A stretch of DNA of 64,000 nucleotides from Bacillus velezensis (GTDB taxonomy: Bacteria; Bacillota; Bacilli; Bacillales; Bacillaceae): assembly GCF_001461825.1 (NCBI RefSeq), contig NZ_LLZC01000022.1:62001-126000 (forward strand), written 5' to 3'. Each line of letters opens with the position of its first letter. Within the stretch, counting starts at the first letter, position 1. The notes below the pieces were generated by a model that was not told the origin of the DNA, did not search any database, and saw only the letters and a list, made by a program, of their open reading frames with translations. The position numbers and the translations under genes were made by a program. This document shows, piece by piece, positions 20,231-32,589 of this stretch.

Positions 20231-21226
20231 TCAAACACCTTCTCCTTTACTAATGGAAGCTGCATCGAGATCAGGCACGATATTAATCCATGTCTTTCCT
20301 GGCACAAACGGAAGAATCTCACCGCCTTTTACGGGCAGAATACGGCCGTCTTTATATTCCCAGTCTGACTCCATAACATCGCCGTGCTGAAGCAGGAGGC
20401 CCTTCCCCCCTGACTGAATATCGATGGCCCGCCTTCCATCTTTGTCTGTCATGCGATGGCCGGCTTCAACAATAAAAATGTTGTGCATGGCTAAAGGCTT
20501 TCCGGTCTCCCGGTCTGTCGCTTTCACACCATCAGAGCTTCTTGTATAAGCATCAGCTTTTTTATCATAATCGTATTCGACAAGATTTGTAATGTTTTGT
20601 GTTCCATAATCTATCCGAATATTGTAGGTTTCGTTTCCGGGTTTTGCATCTGATGTCTGAAATGGGAGCGGTTCTGTTTTTCCGTTCAGCTTGTATCCTT
20701 TTTGTTCCGCCGCCTTCCTGATATTGTCATACGACGTGTAGGAATTGTGGGGCGGCTTGCTGAAATCGGCTCTCCAAAACAGGCTTCCGTCAAAATCCAA
20801 ACCGTTTATATAATCGTAAGCTCCGGACTCCAGCTGCTTTTTTGCGCCGGGACTCCAGCCATGATGGACAAATATGCTGTTAAACCCGCTGCTGAGCGTG
20901 ACAAAATATCCCCTCGCGCTCCGCACAGGCCCGACCGTTTCCGGCATCTCACTTTGAAAAATCGCGAGAAACCGCGTAATCCGGCCCTCCGCAAGCGCCT
21001 CGATGACAACATCCGCCTTTGACAGCCCGGATTGGGGCCTCGCCTTCGGATGATTGTTCACTGCGACTGCAATCGGACGGCGTTCTGCAAGCTTCTGCTC
21101 AGTTTTCAGCCCCGTTAAAGGAGCTTCCGCTTCTTTCGGCTGCACCTGATCGGCATTGTTCTGCCGGCAGGCGGCAAGCAGCAAAAACGCAAAACAAAGC
21201 ATACAAACGGTTTTCCATCTTTTCAT
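20231..21226 (-). CDS. yerB: DUF3048 lipoprotein YerB
   Basis: A 331-residue secreted lipoprotein. The signal peptide MKRWKTVCMLCFAFLLLAAC ends in the lipobox LAAC (Cys20). The mature part is the two-part DUF3048 domain, seen in RRPIAVAVNNHPKARPQSGLSKADVVIEALAEG (about residues 49-82) and FVHHGWSPGAKKQLESG. The function is unknown; membrane-bound location is inferred from the lipobox. Upstream of yerC on the same strand. Confidence 0.88.
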   Translation of the reverse strand: MKRWKTVCMLCFAFLLLAACRQNNADQVQPKEAEAPLTGLKTEQKLAERRPIAVAVNNHPKARPQSGLSKADVVIEALAEGRITRFLAIFQSEMPETVGPVRSARGYFVTLSSGFNSIFVHHGWSPGAKKQLESGAYDYINGLDFDGSLFWRADFSKPPHNSYTSYDNIRKAAEQKGYKLNGKTEPLPFQTSDAKPGNETYNIRIDYGTQNITNLVEYDYDKKADAYTRSSDGVKATDRETGKPLAMHNIFIVEAGHRMTDKDGRRAIDIQSGGKGLLLQHGDVMESDWEYKDGRILPVKGGEILPFVPGKTWINIVPDLDAASISKGEGV

Positions 21227-21250
21227 ATGTCGGCTCCCTGCTTTTATATT

Positions 21251-22993
21251 TTAACGCATTATCGATGGAAAGAGTACAGTTTTTTTCATCACGTCGAATA
21301 TTCCTCTCGGCGTAATGCGGATATAAGGCAGGTGTGTGCTCTGCAAAAAGAGCAGCGTATAGATCGGATCGCAGAATCGGTAGCCCCGCTCCTCCAGCAG
21401 CGTCCTCAGTTTTTGCTCTTTCTCAAGCACTTCTTCATAATTCTCCGCAGATGCAGAACCGTTTAAGGCGAGGGGAATCTCATGCAGAATCTTCCCGTTT
21501 TCGGCAAGCACGATTCCGCCGCCGATTTCTTTCATCCGTGAGAAAGCGAGCAGGATATCTTCCTTATTTTTTCCGGCAGCGATAATATCTCCTGTTGTCG
21601 TGTAGGAACTGACAAAGCCCTGCACCCGATCGGCAAAACCTTTCAGCATTGTATTAACCCGCCATTTTCCATGCTTATCGAGAAGCGTGAGATAGCATTC
21701 ATCATGATCAAAAGAAAGCTGGTCAACAGAATTATCAATCGCAATCATATACGGCTCCATAATGACCGCGTTGCGCATGGACACACCCATCGGCATTGAA
21801 AACTGTAAATCATCCATCGTCATATCATATGAAAGCTCAAGAGGGACAAGACCGCCCTTTTTCCAATCCGTTTCTGTAAACGCATTCATATTTCGGCCGT
21901 CTTCCCTCACCAGGATACCTTTGGAGATCACCGTGACCGGGTCAGGATTCATCGGGTCATCGAGAATGTTCAATGAAGCAAGCCGGCCCGGACCGATCAC
22001 ACCGAGAAAGTCGTCCATCTGATAATACTTCGCGATATTAAAGGAGGCCATATTGTAGGCGTCAATCGCCGGAACTCCTTCCTCCAAAGCGATTTTGATT
22101 AATTCATTCGTCATGCCGCCTTTATAAAAATGCGGCGTCGCTCCATCCGTCGTGTAAAAGAAATGATCATAATGCCGGAAGCCTTTTTGATGGAGATCCT
22201 GCAAAATCGTTCTCAAATCAGGGCGGATGGATGAATGTCTGAGCGAAACATAGTAGCCCAATTCAAGCCGTCTCATCACCTCGCCGCCATTCATCGCCTC
22301 GTGGTCGGAATCAGCTCCGAACAGTTTCATCTTCGTCAGTGTTTTCTCAGAGGCTCCGGGAAAATGCCCTTCTATCCGCTTGCGCAGTTTCTTTGTCGCC
22401 TGCATGCAATGAAGCATCAGGTCATCGCCGTCCATGAGGCGCGGCCATCCGGTCAATTCTCCGCCTTGAATGACATCCGGGTGCTCAATCCATTGCTTTC
22501 GGACATCAAAAGAAAGAAGCTGATCCTCATTCAGCACTTCAGTCTGCAGATCATATCTGGACCACCAGAAATATTGCACCGGCTGTTTTTTCAGTTCTTC
22601 CAATATAGTAAGCGCTTTCTTTTTACCGCTGTGCAAAAGAAAAAACAAGTTATCATTAACAAACGTCGTTGTTCCGAATTGAGACACATATTCGGCGAGC
22701 GTTTGGGGATTATATATTTGAAAAGGATGTGTATGCGGTTCAATGTAACCTGGCACAATGTATTTTCCTTCACAATTTATGGTATGAATGTGCTCAGCTG
22801 CATCAGGAAGCTCATCACCAACATATACAATTCGGTCTCCGTAAATCCAGACGTTCTTTTTCAGCCATTGTTTTAAAAAAGGATTTAATACGAGAGCATC
22901 CCGTAAAAGTAGCGTTGGAAGCAGCTTTGAGTCTACAACATCCGCCTGTGATCTGATGTCTTTATTTTTCCAGTTAAAGGTACGTTCGGACAT
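21251..22993 (-). CDS. yerA: adenine-deaminase-like amidohydrolase YerA
   Basis: A 580-residue protein of the adenine deaminase (Ade) branch of the amidohydrolase superfamily. The metal-binding strand-1 motif is EPHTHPF (HxH, about residue 86). A second domain at the C-terminus is typical of Ade (IVLAENGKILHEIPLALNG region). Compared with AdeC the pattern is divergent, and B. subtilis YerA is annotated only as putative, so the substrate is uncertain. It lies between purD and yerB on the minus strand with AAGGAGAG before the ATG. Confidence 0.85.
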   Translation of the reverse strand: MSERTFNWKNKDIRSQADVVDSKLLPTLLLRDALVLNPFLKQWLKKNVWIYGDRIVYVGDELPDAAEHIHTINCEGKYIVPGYIEPHTHPFQIYNPQTLAEYVSQFGTTTFVNDNLFFLLHSGKKKALTILEELKKQPVQYFWWSRYDLQTEVLNEDQLLSFDVRKQWIEHPDVIQGGELTGWPRLMDGDDLMLHCMQATKKLRKRIEGHFPGASEKTLTKMKLFGADSDHEAMNGGEVMRRLELGYYVSLRHSSIRPDLRTILQDLHQKGFRHYDHFFYTTDGATPHFYKGGMTNELIKIALEEGVPAIDAYNMASFNIAKYYQMDDFLGVIGPGRLASLNILDDPMNPDPVTVISKGILVREDGRNMNAFTETDWKKGGLVPLELSYDMTMDDLQFSMPMGVSMRNAVIMEPYMIAIDNSVDQLSFDHDECYLTLLDKHGKWRVNTMLKGFADRVQGFVSSYTTTGDIIAAGKNKEDILLAFSRMKEIGGGIVLAENGKILHEIPLALNGSASAENYEEVLEKEQKLRTLLEERGYRFCDPIYTLLFLQSTHLPYIRITPRGIFDVMKKTVLFPSIMR

Positions 22994-23111
22994 TCACATA
23001 CTCTCCTTCGCTTATATTAGACCCATCGTATCACATCCGCACAATTATCGCACGGCTAAAACGTTACAAATTATTGAAGATGAATGAAAAACTTTTTCTA
23101 AGGGAGCTGAA

Positions 23112-23345
23112 ATGATGAAACCGAATATCAGTTTATTAAATGCCGTTATGCGCATCACTTGCGGCCTCACAATTTTGTCTGCTGCTTCAGCGAAATACAC
23201 GAGAAAACCTTGGTGCAAGATGCATCTCTTCTGTATGATGATGGGCGCGATGAAAGCGGCGTCCGGCATCCTCCGCTTCTGTCCGGTGACATATATGTTC
23301 CAAGCCGGAATGAATCAGGATGACAGCCATCAGCAAGAAAAATAA
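23112..23345 (+). CDS. small DUF2892-like membrane protein
   Basis: A 77-residue protein with two hydrophobic stretches (LLNAVMRITCGLTILSAAS, about 8-26, and LFCMMMGAMKAASGILRFCPV, about 38-58) and a conserved CP near the second. This resembles the YgaP-type DUF2892 membrane domain, which usually carries the GxxRFCPV motif. The ribosome site AAGGGAGCTG precedes it. It stands alone between yerA and purD on the opposite strand and ends at a hairpin terminator. Confidence 0.75.
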   Translation: MMKPNISLLNAVMRITCGLTILSAASAKYTRKPWCKMHLFCMMMGAMKAASGILRFCPVTYMFQAGMNQDDSHQQEK

Positions 23346-23370
23346 CAAGCCGTTTCGGCTTGTTATTTAA
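23343..23370 (+). terminator. terminator of the DUF2892 gene
   Basis: AACAAGCCG/CGGCTTGTT hairpin with a short loop and a T-rich tail directly after the stop codon. Confidence 0.8.
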
Positions 23371-23462
23371 TTTCTCCTGTCCCGCGAGTCTGAGAAGAAT
23401 CCGTCTATACGCCTTCATCGATGACTGGCAAGCCGACAACCTAGGCCGTCCTCAGCTTACGT

Positions 23463-23494
23463 AAAAAACCCCGCAGCTCGGGTGCTGCGGGGTT
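23463..23494 (-). terminator. terminator of the purine operon
   Basis: Strong ACCCCGCAGC/GCTGCGGGGT stem with a run of Ts on the minus strand, after purD. Confidence 0.92.
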
Positions 23495-23501
23495 CTGCTT
23501 T

Positions 23502-24785
<1,284 letters not shown>

Positions 24786-26324
24786 TTAATGTTTGAAATG
24801 TCTGATGCCGGTGAATACCATGGCGATCCCGTATTCATCCGCTTTTTTAATCGAATCTTCATCGCGGACCGATCCGCCTGGCTGGATAATCGCCGTGACA
24901 CCGGCTTTTGCAGCTTCTTCGACTGTATCCGGCATCGGGAAAAACGCGTCTGATCCGAGCGCGCTGCCTTTTGCTTTTTCTCCGGCCTGCTCAATGGCGA
25001 TTTTAGCTGAACCGACGCGATTCATCTGTCCTGCGCCCACACCGACCGTCATATGGTCTTTTGCAAGAACGATCGCGTTGGATTTCACGTGTTTGACGAC
25101 TTTCCAGGCGAGCTTCAGATCTTCCCATTCCTGCTCGTTCGGCTCTCTTTTTGTCGGGATGCTGATGTCGGCGTCATCAAATCCATGGACGTCTAAATCT
25201 TGAATCAAAAGGCCGCCCTGTACGGATGTCAGCTGTTTTTCTTTCTTCCCTGATGCGGTCACGTCAAGCGTGAGCAGACGAAGGTTTTTCTTCGCCGTCA
25301 GTACGTTCAGCGCTTCTTCACTGAAAGAAGGGGCGATAATGATTTCTAAAAAGATGCCGTGAAGGGCTTCAGCCGTTGCCTGATCAACTTCACGGTTCAG
25401 CGCGATGATGCCGCCGAAAATGGAGGTTTTATCAGCTTCTTTCGCTTTATTGAATGCTTCCTCAATTGAAGCTCCCGTACCGACTCCGCACGGATTCATA
25501 TGTTTAACGGCAACAGCTGCGGGTTCTGTAAACTCCCGGACGATTTGAACGGCCGCATCCGCGTCCTTAATATTGTTGTAAGAAAGCTCTTTGCCGTGAA
25601 GCTGTTTTGCCGCCGCGATGGAACCGGAGACAGGGAGTGCGCTTTGGTAGAAAACCGCCTCTTGGTGAGGGTTTTCACCGTAGCGGAGCGATTGTTTTTT
25701 CTCAAATGTAACGGTGAATTGCTCAGGGTCTTTCTCACCGGCCTCGCGTGTTAAGTAATCAGCGATTAATGCGTCGTATGCCGCGGTATGGCGGAATACT
25801 TTGGCCGCAAGCTCGCGTTTTCTTTTAAGCGAAACACCGCCGTGTTCTTTAATCTCATTGAGCACGGAGCTGTAATCGGCCGGATCTGTGATGACCGTCA
25901 CATCCTGATGGTTTTTCGATGCGGCGCGCAGCATGCCGGGGCCGCCGATATCAATGTTTTCTATCGCTTCATCGTATGTTACATCTTCTTTTGAAATCGT
26001 TTCTTTAAACGGATAAAGGTTGACAACCACAAGGTCAATCGGTGCAATGCCGTGCTCATTGATCTGCGCCATATGCTCTTCATTGTCTCTTACGGCAAGC
26101 AGGCCGCCGTGAATATTAGGATGGAGGGTTTTTAACCGTCCGTCCATAATTTCAGGAAATCCGGTCACTTCTGAAATGCCGATGACATCCACACCGTTTT
26201 CCTGGAGAAGTTTTTTTGTTCCTCCGGTCGAAATGACTTCGACGCCGAGCTCTGTCAGTTCCTTTACGAAAGGTACGAGATTTGTTTTATCAGAAACACT
26301 GATTAGTGCGCGTTTGATTGTCAT
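24786..26324 (-). CDS. purH: bifunctional AICAR formyltransferase/IMP cyclohydrolase
   Basis: A 512-residue two-domain enzyme for the last two steps to IMP. Residues 1-145 form the MGS-like IMP cyclohydrolase domain ([34 protein letters not shown]). The remainder is the AICAR formyltransferase domain, with the catalytic Lys-His in [13 protein letters not shown] (about residues 254-266). It overlaps purN by four bases (ATGA), so translation is coupled. Confidence 0.96.
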   Translation of the reverse strand: MTIKRALISVSDKTNLVPFVKELTELGVEVISTGGTKKLLQENGVDVIGISEVTGFPEIMDGRLKTLHPNIHGGLLAVRDNEEHMAQINEHGIAPIDLVVVNLYPFKETISKEDVTYDEAIENIDIGGPGMLRAASKNHQDVTVITDPADYSSVLNEIKEHGGVSLKRKRELAAKVFRHTAAYDALIADYLTREAGEKDPEQFTVTFEKKQSLRYGENPHQEAVFYQSALPVSGSIAAAKQLHGKELSYNNIKDADAAVQIVREFTEPAAVAVKHMNPCGVGTGASIEEAFNKAKEADKTSIFGGIIALNREVDQATAEALHGIFLEIIIAPSFSEEALNVLTAKKNLRLLTLDVTASGKKEKQLTSVQGGLLIQDLDVHGFDDADISIPTKREPNEQEWEDLKLAWKVVKHVKSNAIVLAKDHMTVGVGAGQMNRVGSAKIAIEQAGEKAKGSALGSDAFFPMPDTVEEAAKAGVTAIIQPGGSVRDEDSIKKADEYGIAMVFTGIRHFKH

Positions 26325-26908
26325 GCCTTTTCACCTCTGTTATTTAGTCCCAGCAGCTGTTTCACAACGCTCGGATACCATTTGTGCTCAAGCTCGTGTA
26401 TTGTATGCTCTATGTCTTCAAGCGTATCGTTTTCCTGTATTTCGAATGCTTTTTGCGCGATAATCGGTCCTGTGTCCATGCCTTCGTCGACGTAATGAAC
26501 AGTAATGCCCGCCACTTTCACACCGGCCCGATACGCCTGTCCGACAGCGTCAATCCCGGGGAATGCCGGAAGAAGCGAGGGATGTATATTAATAATGCGG
26601 CCCCCGTATGCTTCAAGCAGCGTATCTCCAATCAGTCTCATATAGCCGGCGAGAACGATTAATTCCGCCCCGTGCAGGCGCAGCTGTTCAATAACGGCCC
26701 GTTCAAAGGCCGCTTTGTTTTCAAAAGATGACGGTTCAAAGGCGAATGACGGAATGTGTAAAGCCTCCGCCCTTTCCACCGCCTTTGCCTGAGGCTTATC
26801 CGTCACGAGAAGCGAGAGCTCCGCATCCCACTTCTCTTCTCTCATGCGTTTGGCAATGGCCTCGAAGTTCGATCCGTTTCCTGAAGCAAATACCGCAAAC
26901 TTTTTCAT
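26321..26908 (-). CDS. purN: phosphoribosylglycinamide formyltransferase
   Basis: A 195-residue 10-formyl-THF-dependent GAR transformylase (step 3). Visible are the N-terminal [12 protein letters not shown] phosphate-binding loop, the catalytic [13 protein letters not shown] (Asn-His about residues 106-108) and [15 protein letters not shown] with the catalytic Asp. Overlaps both purM and purH by four bases. Confidence 0.96.
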   Translation of the reverse strand: MKKFAVFASGNGSNFEAIAKRMREEKWDAELSLLVTDKPQAKAVERAEALHIPSFAFEPSSFENKAAFERAVIEQLRLHGAELIVLAGYMRLIGDTLLEAYGGRIINIHPSLLPAFPGIDAVGQAYRAGVKVAGITVHYVDEGMDTGPIIAQKAFEIQENDTLEDIEHTIHELEHKWYPSVVKQLLGLNNRGEKA

Positions 26909-27945
26909 GAAAGAGCCGCACCGCCGAAAGAAATGCCTTCGCCCCGCTTGACCCGGCCGATCAGATAAGCCTTCTCGCCCTGAGCTTCAAGCGTGTCGAT
27001 GACGTCTGTCAGGTTTTCTTCTTTAACGGCAAGGACAAAACCGATGCCCATATTAAAAACATTGAACATTTCTTCTTCTTTCAGCTTGCCGTGCTCCTGC
27101 AGAAACGGAAAAATCGGCGGGATCGGCCATGATCCGTGATCAATTTCCGCACTCAATCCGTCCGGCAGCATCCGCGGGATGTTCTCGATGAATCCTCCGC
27201 CTGTCACATGCGCCATGCCGTCCACCTTACCGCTTTTCACCGCCTTGAGCACCGGCTTCACATATATTCTCGTCGGTTCCAGCAATTCTTCTCCGAGAGG
27301 ACGCGCAAACGGTTCATAGACAGTATCCAAATCAAGTCCGCCGTCATCAAGAAGCACTTTTCTCACAAGGGAAAATCCGTTGCTGTGAAGGCCGCTTGAA
27401 GTAAGTCCGATTAAGAGATGCCCCTCTTCGATATGTTCACCGGTGACGATTTCGTCTTTTTCCGCGACGCCGACTGAAAAGCCCGCAATATCGTATTCAT
27501 CAGCCGTATACAGCCCCGGCATTTCCGCCGTCTCACCGCCGATAAGCGCTGATCCTGACTGCTCGCATCCGTCCGCAACGCCCTGAACGATCTGCTCAAT
27601 TTTTACCGGATCGGCCTTGCCGACTGCTAAATAATCAAGGAAAAACAGCGGCTCCGCTCCTTGGGCAAGCACATCATTTACACACATCGCGACCGCATCG
27701 ACGCCGATCGTGTCATGCTTATCCATTGAAAATGCGAGTTTCAGCTTGGTTCCGACACCGTCTGTTCCGGAAATTAAAACAGGCTTTTGATACGGAAGCT
27801 CTGACAGATCAAACATTCCGCCAAAACCGCCGAGGCTTCCCATAACGCCGAGCCTTTGCGTGCGCTCCACGTGTTTTTTCATTCGTTTGACGGCTTCGTA
27901 TCCGGCTTCGATGTCAACTCCGGCATTTTTATAAGCATCAGACAT
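26905..27945 (-). CDS. purM: phosphoribosylformylglycinamidine cyclo-ligase (AIR synthetase)
   Basis: A 346-residue AIR synthetase (step 5). Diagnostic segments are the glycine-rich N-terminal loop [11 protein letters not shown], the ATP/phosphate-binding [13 protein letters not shown] (about residues 60-72) and [11 protein letters not shown]. The frame opens three codons earlier, but the ATG giving [16 protein letters not shown] at 27945 matches the known N-terminus. A hairpin separates it from purF. Confidence 0.95.
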   Translation of the reverse strand: MSDAYKNAGVDIEAGYEAVKRMKKHVERTQRLGVMGSLGGFGGMFDLSELPYQKPVLISGTDGVGTKLKLAFSMDKHDTIGVDAVAMCVNDVLAQGAEPLFFLDYLAVGKADPVKIEQIVQGVADGCEQSGSALIGGETAEMPGLYTADEYDIAGFSVGVAEKDEIVTGEHIEEGHLLIGLTSSGLHSNGFSLVRKVLLDDGGLDLDTVYEPFARPLGEELLEPTRIYVKPVLKAVKSGKVDGMAHVTGGGFIENIPRMLPDGLSAEIDHGSWPIPPIFPFLQEHGKLKEEEMFNVFNMGIGFVLAVKEENLTDVIDTLEAQGEKAYLIGRVKRGEGISFGGAALS

Positions 27946-27992
27946 CCCTATCACTCCTTGTCAATTCGTTTCTCCTTAAAAGGCAGAAAGAG

Positions 27993-28020
27993 AAAGGCAG
28001 CCTGAATTCCCGCTGCCTTT
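27993..28020 (-). terminator. hairpin between purF and purM
   Basis: Perfect 9-bp inverted repeat AAAGGCAGC/GCTGCCTTT with a 10-base loop, followed on the minus strand by a moderately T-rich segment. It could be a partial terminator or an RNA-stability element inside the operon. Confidence 0.6.
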
Positions 28021-28036
28021 ATGTCATTTTCACATT

Positions 28037-29467
28037 TTATTTTGTCAGCACCGCTTCTTTTACGTGAGGAAGCACTGTATCCTGATAAATTTCCGTCGGA
28101 TATTTGCCCGTAAAACAAGCGAGGCATTGTCCGCAGTTGGTGTCTTCAAATTTTCGGCCGACTCCTTTTAACAATCCGTCTACACTTAAGAAAGAAAGCG
28201 TGTCGGCACCGATGATCTGGCGGATTTCTTCCACGGAATGAGAAGAAGCGATCAGCTCCTCATGGGTTGATGTGTCGATGCCGTAGAAGCACGGATGAGC
28301 GATCGGCGGTGAACTGATCTTGACGTGCACCTCTGTCGCTCCCGCTTCTCTGAGCATTGTGACAATCCGGCGGCTTGTCGTCCCGCGCACGATGGAATCA
28401 TCAACCATGACGACCCGTTTTCCTTCAACAACACCGCGGACGGCGGACAGCTTCATTCTGACACCTTGCTCACGCAGAGCCTGGGACGGCTGAATAAACG
28501 TTCTGCCGACATAACGGTTTTTAATGAGACCGAGTTCGTACGGAATGCCCGTTGCCTCGGCATAGCCGATGGCTGCAGAAATACTGGAATCAGGCACGCC
28601 TGTGACGACATCCGCTTCAATCGCGGACTCCTGGGCAAGCATTTTTCCGAGGTTTTTCCGGGCGCTGTGCACGTTAATGCCGTCGATATTGCTGTCAGGT
28701 CTTGAGAAATAAATGTACTCCATGCTGCAGATGGAACGGTTGATATTCATGGAGAAACGCTCTGATTTCATGCCTTCATCATTGATGATCAGCATTTCGC
28801 CCGGCTCTACCTCGCGAAGGTATGTCGCGCCGACCACATCGAATGCGCACGTTTCTGAAGCGACGACGTAAGCGTCACCCATCATGCCGATTGACAGCGG
28901 TCTGAGTCCGTTCGGGTCAAGCGCTACGATCATTTCTGTTTCAGTCATGATTAAAAAGGCATAAGCGCCTTTCAGCATAGACAGCGAATTTTTGATTTGA
29001 TCCTTCAGCGAAAAGTGTCCGCTGCGTTTAATCAGATGAGCCAGCACTTCCGTATCGGAGGAAGTCTGAAAAATGCTCCCTTGGTTTTCAAGCTGCTGCT
29101 TCAACTGTGTGGCGTTGACCAAGTTGCCGTTATGGGCGAGCGCGAGGCTGCCGTTGTTTTGCGAACGGAACAGGAGCGGCTGGACATTTTCATATCCGCC
29201 TCCGCCTGCCGTCGCATAACGGACGTGCCCGATCGCGCCTTTTCCCTTCACTTTGCTCAGTTCGCCGTTTTGAAAAACCTCGGTAATAAGCCCCTGTCCT
29301 TTATGCGCAGTCAGTTTTTCACCGTCAGTCGCCACGATGCCGGCGCCTTCCTGTCCTCTGTGCTGGAGGCTGTGCAGGCCGTAATACGTGATCTGCGGGG
29401 CTTCTTCATGTCCCCAGATGCCAAACACACCGCATTCTTCATTCAGGCCTTTGATTTCAGCAAGCAT
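28037..29467 (-). CDS. purF: amidophosphoribosyltransferase
   Basis: A 476-residue committed-step enzyme that makes phosphoribosylamine from PRPP and glutamine. The ATG at 29467 gives [11 protein letters not shown] followed by CGVFG: an 11-residue propeptide cleaved to expose the N-terminal nucleophile Cys, as in B. subtilis. The Ntn glutaminase domain ([16 protein letters not shown]) is followed by the PRTase domain with the PRPP loop [18 protein letters not shown] (about 340-358). Four cysteines of an Fe4S4 cluster are expected: the CNCGQCLAC-like NCGQCLACF near the C-terminus is seen. The start overlaps purL by 25 bases. Confidence 0.96.
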   Translation of the reverse strand: MLAEIKGLNEECGVFGIWGHEEAPQITYYGLHSLQHRGQEGAGIVATDGEKLTAHKGQGLITEVFQNGELSKVKGKGAIGHVRYATAGGGGYENVQPLLFRSQNNGSLALAHNGNLVNATQLKQQLENQGSIFQTSSDTEVLAHLIKRSGHFSLKDQIKNSLSMLKGAYAFLIMTETEMIVALDPNGLRPLSIGMMGDAYVVASETCAFDVVGATYLREVEPGEMLIINDEGMKSERFSMNINRSICSMEYIYFSRPDSNIDGINVHSARKNLGKMLAQESAIEADVVTGVPDSSISAAIGYAEATGIPYELGLIKNRYVGRTFIQPSQALREQGVRMKLSAVRGVVEGKRVVMVDDSIVRGTTSRRIVTMLREAGATEVHVKISSPPIAHPCFYGIDTSTHEELIASSHSVEEIRQIIGADTLSFLSVDGLLKGVGRKFEDTNCGQCLACFTGKYPTEIYQDTVLPHVKEAVLTK

Positions 29468-31671
29468 GGAATAGCTCCTTTCCACGCGCGCTCAAGTTCT
29501 TTCGTTTGCGCGTGAACCAATTGTTGTCCGTCCTGGTTTTGAATCGCCAGAAGTCCGTCAGCCGTTACCTCACCGATATGAACCGCATCAGCCACAGCCG
29601 CTTCAAACGCCGCTTGGTGTTCTTTTTTCACCGAAACGACGAAGCGTGATTGAGATTCAGAGAATAATAATGCCGCTTCCCCTTCTACAGTCACGTTGGC
29701 GCCAAGGTTTTCCGTCGTCATGACGCTTTCTGCAACCGCCACGCCTAAGCCGCCTTCAGACACATCATGCGCTGATTGAACGAAGCCTTTTTTAATCGCG
29801 TCAAGCAATGTTTTTTGGCGTGACAGCTCTATATCAAGATCGATTTGCGGCGCTTTGCCGTAAATGCGGCCTTCTGTCATTTTTTGCAGTTCGCTTCCGG
29901 CAAACTCAGGTTTTGTTTCGCCGATCACGTATACAAGATCCCCCGCTTGTTTGAAATGCTGTGTCGTAATATGAGCGGTATCTTCAATTAAGCCGACCAT
30001 GCCGATCACAGGCGTCGGGTAGATCGCCGTTCCGTTCGATTCATTATAAAGTGATACGTTACCGCCGATGACGGGAGTGCTGAGAACATTGCACGCCTCG
30101 CTGATGCCGTCGGCCGCTTTTTCGATCTGCCAGAAAATTTCAGGTTTTTCCGGGTTTCCGAAATTCAGATTATCCGTGACCGCAAGCGGTTCGGCGCCGG
30201 AGCATACGATGTTGCGCGCCGCTTCGGCAACGGCGATTTTCCCGCCTTCTTCTGGATCAAGATATAAATAACGCGCGTTGCAATCCGTCGTCATCGCCAG
30301 CGCTTTTTTCGTGCCGCGAATTCTGAGCACACCGGCGTCAGAGCCCGGAGCGACCACCGTATTTGTGCGCACCATGTAGTCATATTGATCGTACACCCAC
30401 TCTTTGCTGGCGATTGTCGGCTGCTGCAGCAGGGCAAAAAGCGTCTCTGTCGCATCTTTTACTTCAGGCGCGGGAACTTCCGTTTCCTGAAACTCGCGGT
30501 AGTACGCGGGTTCTGCTGACGGCTTGTGGTATACAGGCGCTTCTTCCGCCAGCGCGTCGACCGGAAGCTCGCAAACAACCTCTCCGTTATGGCGGAGGCG
30601 GAGCATTTTATCATCCGTAACATGACCTACGGAAACCGCTTCAAGATCATATTTATCAAAAATATCGACAATTTCCTGTTCACGTCCGCGTTCAATGACG
30701 AGAAGCATGCGTTCCTGAGACTCGGAAAGCATCATTTCGTAAGCGGTCATACCTGTTTCCCGCTGCGGAATGAGATCAAGGTTCATTTCAATGCCGGAGC
30801 CGGCTTTGCTTGCCATTTCAGCACTCGAACTTGTCAGACCGGCCGCCCCCATATCCTGAATGCCGACTAAGGCGTCGCATTGGATGACTTCAAGGCATGC
30901 TTCCAGGAGAAGTTTTTCCATGAAAGGATCGCCGACCTGCACCGCGGAACGTTTTTCTTCAGATGAATCTGACATTTCTTCTGATGCGAAAGTAGCGCCG
31001 TGTATGCCGTCGCGGCCCGTTTTAGCGCCTACGTACATGACCGTGTTGCCGACACCTTTCGCCTGGCCTTTTTTAATATCTTTATGATCAATTAAGCCGA
31101 CGCACATTGCATTGACAAGCGGATTGCCCTCATAGCTTGCGTCAAACTGCACTTCTCCGCCGACCGTCGGAATGCCGATACAGTTTCCGTATCCCGCGAT
31201 TCCCGCCACTACTTCTTCAAACAAGTACTTCACACGAGGTGAAGTGAGCTCACCAAATCGAAGAGAGTTTAATACAGCTATCGGACGGGCTCCCATTGAG
31301 AAAACATCACGGATGATGCCGCCCACTCCCGTCGCAGCACCTTGGTATGGCTCAATCGCTGACGGGTGGTTATGAGATTCAATTTTGAACACGACCGCCT
31401 GATTGTCACCGATGTCAACGATTCCCGCGCCTTCTCCGGGACCCTGCAGCACGCGTTCGCCGCTAGTCGGGAATTTGCGTAAAACCGGTTTTGAGTTTTT
31501 ATAGCTGCAGTGCTCTGACCACATGACGGAAAAAATCCCGATTTCCGTGTAGTTCGGCAATCTTCCGATAATAGATTCAATGAGTGCGAACTCGTCATCA
31601 CTGACACCCATTTGCTGATAGAGTTTCTCTTCTTTTATCTGTTCTTTACTTGGTTCAAGCAGTAGCGACAT
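29443..31671 (-). CDS. purL: phosphoribosylformylglycinamidine synthase, large subunit
   Basis: A 742-residue small-type PurL, the ATP-dependent amidation subunit of FGAM synthase (step 4), which works with PurQ (ammonia source) and PurS. Typical segments are [13 protein letters not shown] (catalytic His, about residues 49-61), [28 protein letters not shown] (about 92-119) and [22 protein letters not shown]. It overlaps purQ by 17 bases and purF by 25. Confidence 0.96.
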   Translation of the reverse strand: MSLLLEPSKEQIKEEKLYQQMGVSDDEFALIESIIGRLPNYTEIGIFSVMWSEHCSYKNSKPVLRKFPTSGERVLQGPGEGAGIVDIGDNQAVVFKIESHNHPSAIEPYQGAATGVGGIIRDVFSMGARPIAVLNSLRFGELTSPRVKYLFEEVVAGIAGYGNCIGIPTVGGEVQFDASYEGNPLVNAMCVGLIDHKDIKKGQAKGVGNTVMYVGAKTGRDGIHGATFASEEMSDSSEEKRSAVQVGDPFMEKLLLEACLEVIQCDALVGIQDMGAAGLTSSSAEMASKAGSGIEMNLDLIPQRETGMTAYEMMLSESQERMLLVIERGREQEIVDIFDKYDLEAVSVGHVTDDKMLRLRHNGEVVCELPVDALAEEAPVYHKPSAEPAYYREFQETEVPAPEVKDATETLFALLQQPTIASKEWVYDQYDYMVRTNTVVAPGSDAGVLRIRGTKKALAMTTDCNARYLYLDPEEGGKIAVAEAARNIVCSGAEPLAVTDNLNFGNPEKPEIFWQIEKAADGISEACNVLSTPVIGGNVSLYNESNGTAIYPTPVIGMVGLIEDTAHITTQHFKQAGDLVYVIGETKPEFAGSELQKMTEGRIYGKAPQIDLDIELSRQKTLLDAIKKGFVQSAHDVSEGGLGVAVAESVMTTENLGANVTVEGEAALLFSESQSRFVVSVKKEHQAAFEAAVADAVHIGEVTADGLLAIQNQDGQQLVHAQTKELERAWKGAIPCLLKSKA

Positions 31672-32338
31672 GAGTTTCCCTCCAATTTTTCACGATAGAC
31701 CGGAACAATGTAAGACCGTCTGCGCTGCCGAGCAGTTCATCGACTGCGCGCTCAGGGTGAGGCATCATGCCTAATACGTTGCCTTTCTCATTCACGACGC
31801 CGGCAATGCCGCTGACGCTTCCGTTAATATCGCCGCCGTATGTGAAGGCGATTTGATTGTTTTCTTTTAATCTTTCAAGCGTTTCGTCATCACAGTAGAA
31901 ATTGCCTTCGCCGTGGGCAACCGGAATCGTAATCGATTGTCCTTTTTCATAGGAAGATGTGAATAACGTGCCGCTGTTCTGCACGATTAATTCAACCGGG
32001 CGGCAGATGAACTTTAAATCTTTATTGCGTCTCATCGCGCCGGGCAGAAGTCCGAGCTCCTGCAGAATCTGGAATCCGTTGCAGACGCCGAGAACCGGTT
32101 TTCCTTCGGCAGCCGCTTTTTTCACGGCCGGCATGATGTTTGCGAATCTGGCGATGGCGCCGCATCTCAAGTAGTCGCCGTATGAAAACCCGCCGGGGAT
32201 GAGCACGCCGTCAAATCCGTCAAGGCTTGTTTCCTCGTGCCAGACATACTCGACTTCTTCGCCGAGTTCGTCCTTTACGGCGTGGAACATATCAATATCA
32301 CAGTTGGAGCCGGGTAACACAATCACCGCAAATTTCAC
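31655..32338 (-). CDS. purQ: phosphoribosylformylglycinamidine synthase, glutaminase subunit
   Basis: A 227-residue class I glutamine amidotransferase. The nucleophile is Cys in [20 protein letters not shown] (Cys about 86) and the catalytic His-Glu pair is in [14 protein letters not shown] near the C-terminus. Supplies ammonia to PurL. Overlaps purS by four bases. Confidence 0.96.
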   Translation of the reverse strand: MKFAVIVLPGSNCDIDMFHAVKDELGEEVEYVWHEETSLDGFDGVLIPGGFSYGDYLRCGAIARFANIMPAVKKAAAEGKPVLGVCNGFQILQELGLLPGAMRRNKDLKFICRPVELIVQNSGTLFTSSYEKGQSITIPVAHGEGNFYCDDETLERLKENNQIAFTYGGDINGSVSGIAGVVNEKGNVLGMMPHPERAVDELLGSADGLTLFRSIVKNWRETHVATA

Positions 32339-32589
32339 TGTGCGACAACCTCCTCAACTTCATATCGGTAGTCTTCAATGACTGTATTGGCAAGGAGCTT
32401 TTCACACATTTCTTTCACGAGCGCGTCAAGATCGCGGTCAGATTTTTCAATCGTCAGCTCCATGTATTTTCCGATGCGCACATCCTGCACTTCATTGTAG
32501 CTCATGCTGTGCAATGCATGCTGCACCGCGCTTCCTTGAGGATCGAGCACACTTTCTTTTAAGCTGACATAAACTTTCACTTTATACAT
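32335..32589 (-). CDS. purS: phosphoribosylformylglycinamidine synthase subunit PurS
   Basis: An 84-residue PurS, the small dimer that bridges PurQ and PurL. It shows the characteristic [24 protein letters not shown] start and GKYMELTI. Its ATG overlaps the purC stop by one base (TAATG). Confidence 0.95.
   Translation of the reverse strand: MYKVKVYVSLKESVLDPQGSAVQHALHSMSYNEVQDVRIGKYMELTIEKSDRDLDALVKEMCEKLLANTVIEDYRYEVEEVVAQ

Noticed and set aside
23384-23464. Short plus-strand frame reading RRIRLYAFIDDWQADNLGRP
   Set aside because: Only about 27 codons without a start or ribosome site; may be a remnant but chance is as likely.
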